DNA of 64,000 nt from Streptomyces sp. Alt3 (GTDB taxonomy: Bacteria > Actinomycetota > Actinomycetes > Streptomycetales > Streptomycetaceae): positions 2,914,001 through 2,978,000 of the forward strand of contig NZ_CP120983.1 of NCBI RefSeq assembly GCF_030719215.1, in the 5' to 3' direction. The notes beneath the pieces are model-generated. The model saw only the letters and a list, made by a program, of their open reading frames with translations. It was not told the DNA's origin and did no database searches. Shown here in pieces: positions 63,217 to 64,000 of the stretch. Each line of letters begins with the position of its first letter. Within the stretch, counting starts at the first letter, position 1. The position numbers were made by a program, and so were the translations under genes.

Positions 63217-64000
63217 ATGACGCACGCCCCCGTCCCGTTCCCCGAAGGCTTCCTGTGGGGGGCCTCCACGGCCGCCCACCAGATCGAGGGCAACAACACC
63301 AACAGCGACTGGTGGGTCAAGGAGCACTCCACCGGCACCCACATCCAGGAGCCCAGCCTGGACGCCTGCGACAGCTACCACCGCTGGCCCGAGGACATGG
63401 ACCTGCTGGCGTCCCTCGGCTTCACCGACTACCGCTTCTCGGTCGAGTGGGCGCGGATCGAGCCCGCCGAGGGACAGTTCTCCCGTGCGGAGCTCGCCCA
63501 CTACCGCCGCATGGTCGAGGGCGCGATCGCCCGCGGCCTGCGCCCGATGGTGACCCTCCACCACTTCACGGTGCCGCAGTGGTTCGAGGCGCGCGGCGGC
63601 TGGACGGCCGACGGCGCCGTCGAGCTGTTCGCCCGGTACGTCGCCGCCTGCGCCCCGGTGATCTCCGAGGGTGTCGGCCACGTCTGCACCATCAACGAGC
63701 CGAACATGATCGCCGTGATGGCCGGCCAGGCGAAGCGCGGTGACATCGGCTTCCCGCCCGCCGGGCTGCCCACCCCGGACGACGAGACCACCGAGGCCGT
63801 CATCGCCGCGCACCACGCGGCGGTGACGGCGGTCAGGGCGCTCGACGCGGGGATCCAGGTCGGCTGGACGATCGCCAACCAGGTCTACCAGGCGCGTCCG
63901 GGCGCCGAGGACGTCACCGCCGCCTACCGCCACCCGCGCGAGGACGTCTTCATCGAGGCCGCGCGCGGCGACGACTGGATCGGCGTCCAGTCCTACACCC
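63217..64000 (+). CDS. GH1 family glycosidase, N-terminal part (3' end outside window)
   Basis: The first 261 residues of a glycoside hydrolase family 1 enzyme. The N-terminal signature FPEGFLWGASTAAHQIEGNNTNSDWW and YRFSVEWARIEPAEG are present, and the acid/base Glu161 is in TINEPN; the nucleophile lies beyond the window. There is no signal peptide, so it acts inside the cell on imported beta-linked sugars, probably as a beta-glucosidase or related enzyme. It follows the permease by 76 bases and fits a ceb-like import-and-cleave operon. Confidence 0.93.
   Translation, partial: MTHAPVPFPEGFLWGASTAAHQIEGNNTNSDWWVKEHSTGTHIQEPSLDACDSYHRWPEDMDLLASLGFTDYRFSVEWARIEPAEGQFSRAELAHYRRMVEGAIARGLRPMVTLHHFTVPQWFEARGGWTADGAVELFARYVAACAPVISEGVGHVCTINEPNMIAVMAGQAKRGDIGFPPAGLPTPDDETTEAVIAAHHAAVTAVRALDAGIQVGWTIANQVYQARPGAEDVTAAYRHPREDVFIEAARGDDWIGVQSYT

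Overview
The window looks like a piece of a Streptomyces (or very close actinomycete) chromosome. Base composition is very GC-rich with G/C in nearly every third codon position, GTG starts are common, promoters are Streptomyces-like, and several encoded proteins are typical of the genus or phylum (MshB for mycothiol, DUF3117, a DivIVA-like protein, large oligopeptide ABC transporters beside typA). No rRNA, tRNA, insertion sequence, phage gene or CRISPR array was seen. About 57 protein genes can be supported; both ends of the window cut a gene.

Layout. 1-2.7 kb: the basic tail of a probable RNA helicase, an alpha/beta hydrolase and a NYN-type nuclease-like protein. 2.8-8.4 kb: a 50-residue small protein, a MarC membrane protein, a PHP phosphoesterase, a zinc-ribbon protein, a SUFU-domain protein, CorA and a conserved hypothetical. 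8.4-13 kb: a lipoprotein and a soluble MgtE-like CBS protein - DUF1003 - Mrp group. 13-18.2 kb: an envelope-stress module (ECF sigma, zinc anti-sigma, HtrA protease, TatB) and a divergent O-methyltransferase. 18.3-26.9 kb: DUF3117, enoyl-CoA hydratase, Tag, DivIVA-like, a FolP2-like protein, LOG protein, DapE, a lysozyme-like membrane protein, a secreted repeat protein, DapC and ferredoxin. 27-38.4 kb: GNAT, SirB1-like protein, a secreted beta-helix protein with a strong palindromic operator, a frameshifted PG_binding_4/VanW-type membrane protein, DUF6113-like plus MshB, a small membrane protein, an S9 peptidase and a multi-pass membrane protein. 38.6-50.5 kb: two paralogous five-gene oligopeptide ABC transporter operons in tandem (bldK-type locus). 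50.9-55.4 kb: TypA and an LpqW-like lipoprotein. 55.5-58.1 kb: MarR - MFS - isochorismatase-fold cluster. 58.3-64 kb: LacI regulator, remains of an acetylxylan esterase, sugar-binding lipoprotein, two sugar permeases and the start of a GH1 glycosidase.

How the parts fit. From CorA (6.7 kb) to TypA/LpqW (55 kb) the order of conserved genes follows, from memory, the order of M. tuberculosis Rv1239c back to Rv1165, so most of the window is an old actinobacterial core block with Streptomyces-specific insertions (the secreted beta-helix protein, the two peptide transporters). The right end is accessory carbohydrate metabolism: a LacI protein probably represses itself and the sugar importer/GH1 operon through a shared TGxATGCGCTTxCA-like operator. 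The importer lacks an ATPase gene, as usual for Streptomyces sugar importers that share MsiK.

Recurring regulatory features: at least nine genes have a TANNNT box ending 6-7 bases before the start codon, suggesting leaderless transcripts; most convergent gene pairs and operon ends carry long perfect GC hairpins. Nothing in the window is clearly a wholly new system. The best leads are the decayed esterase with a 26-bp palindrome at its frameshift, the frameshifted membrane protein, the operator-controlled beta-helix enzyme, an inverted repeat covering a start codon, and signs of gene conversion between the transporter operons.
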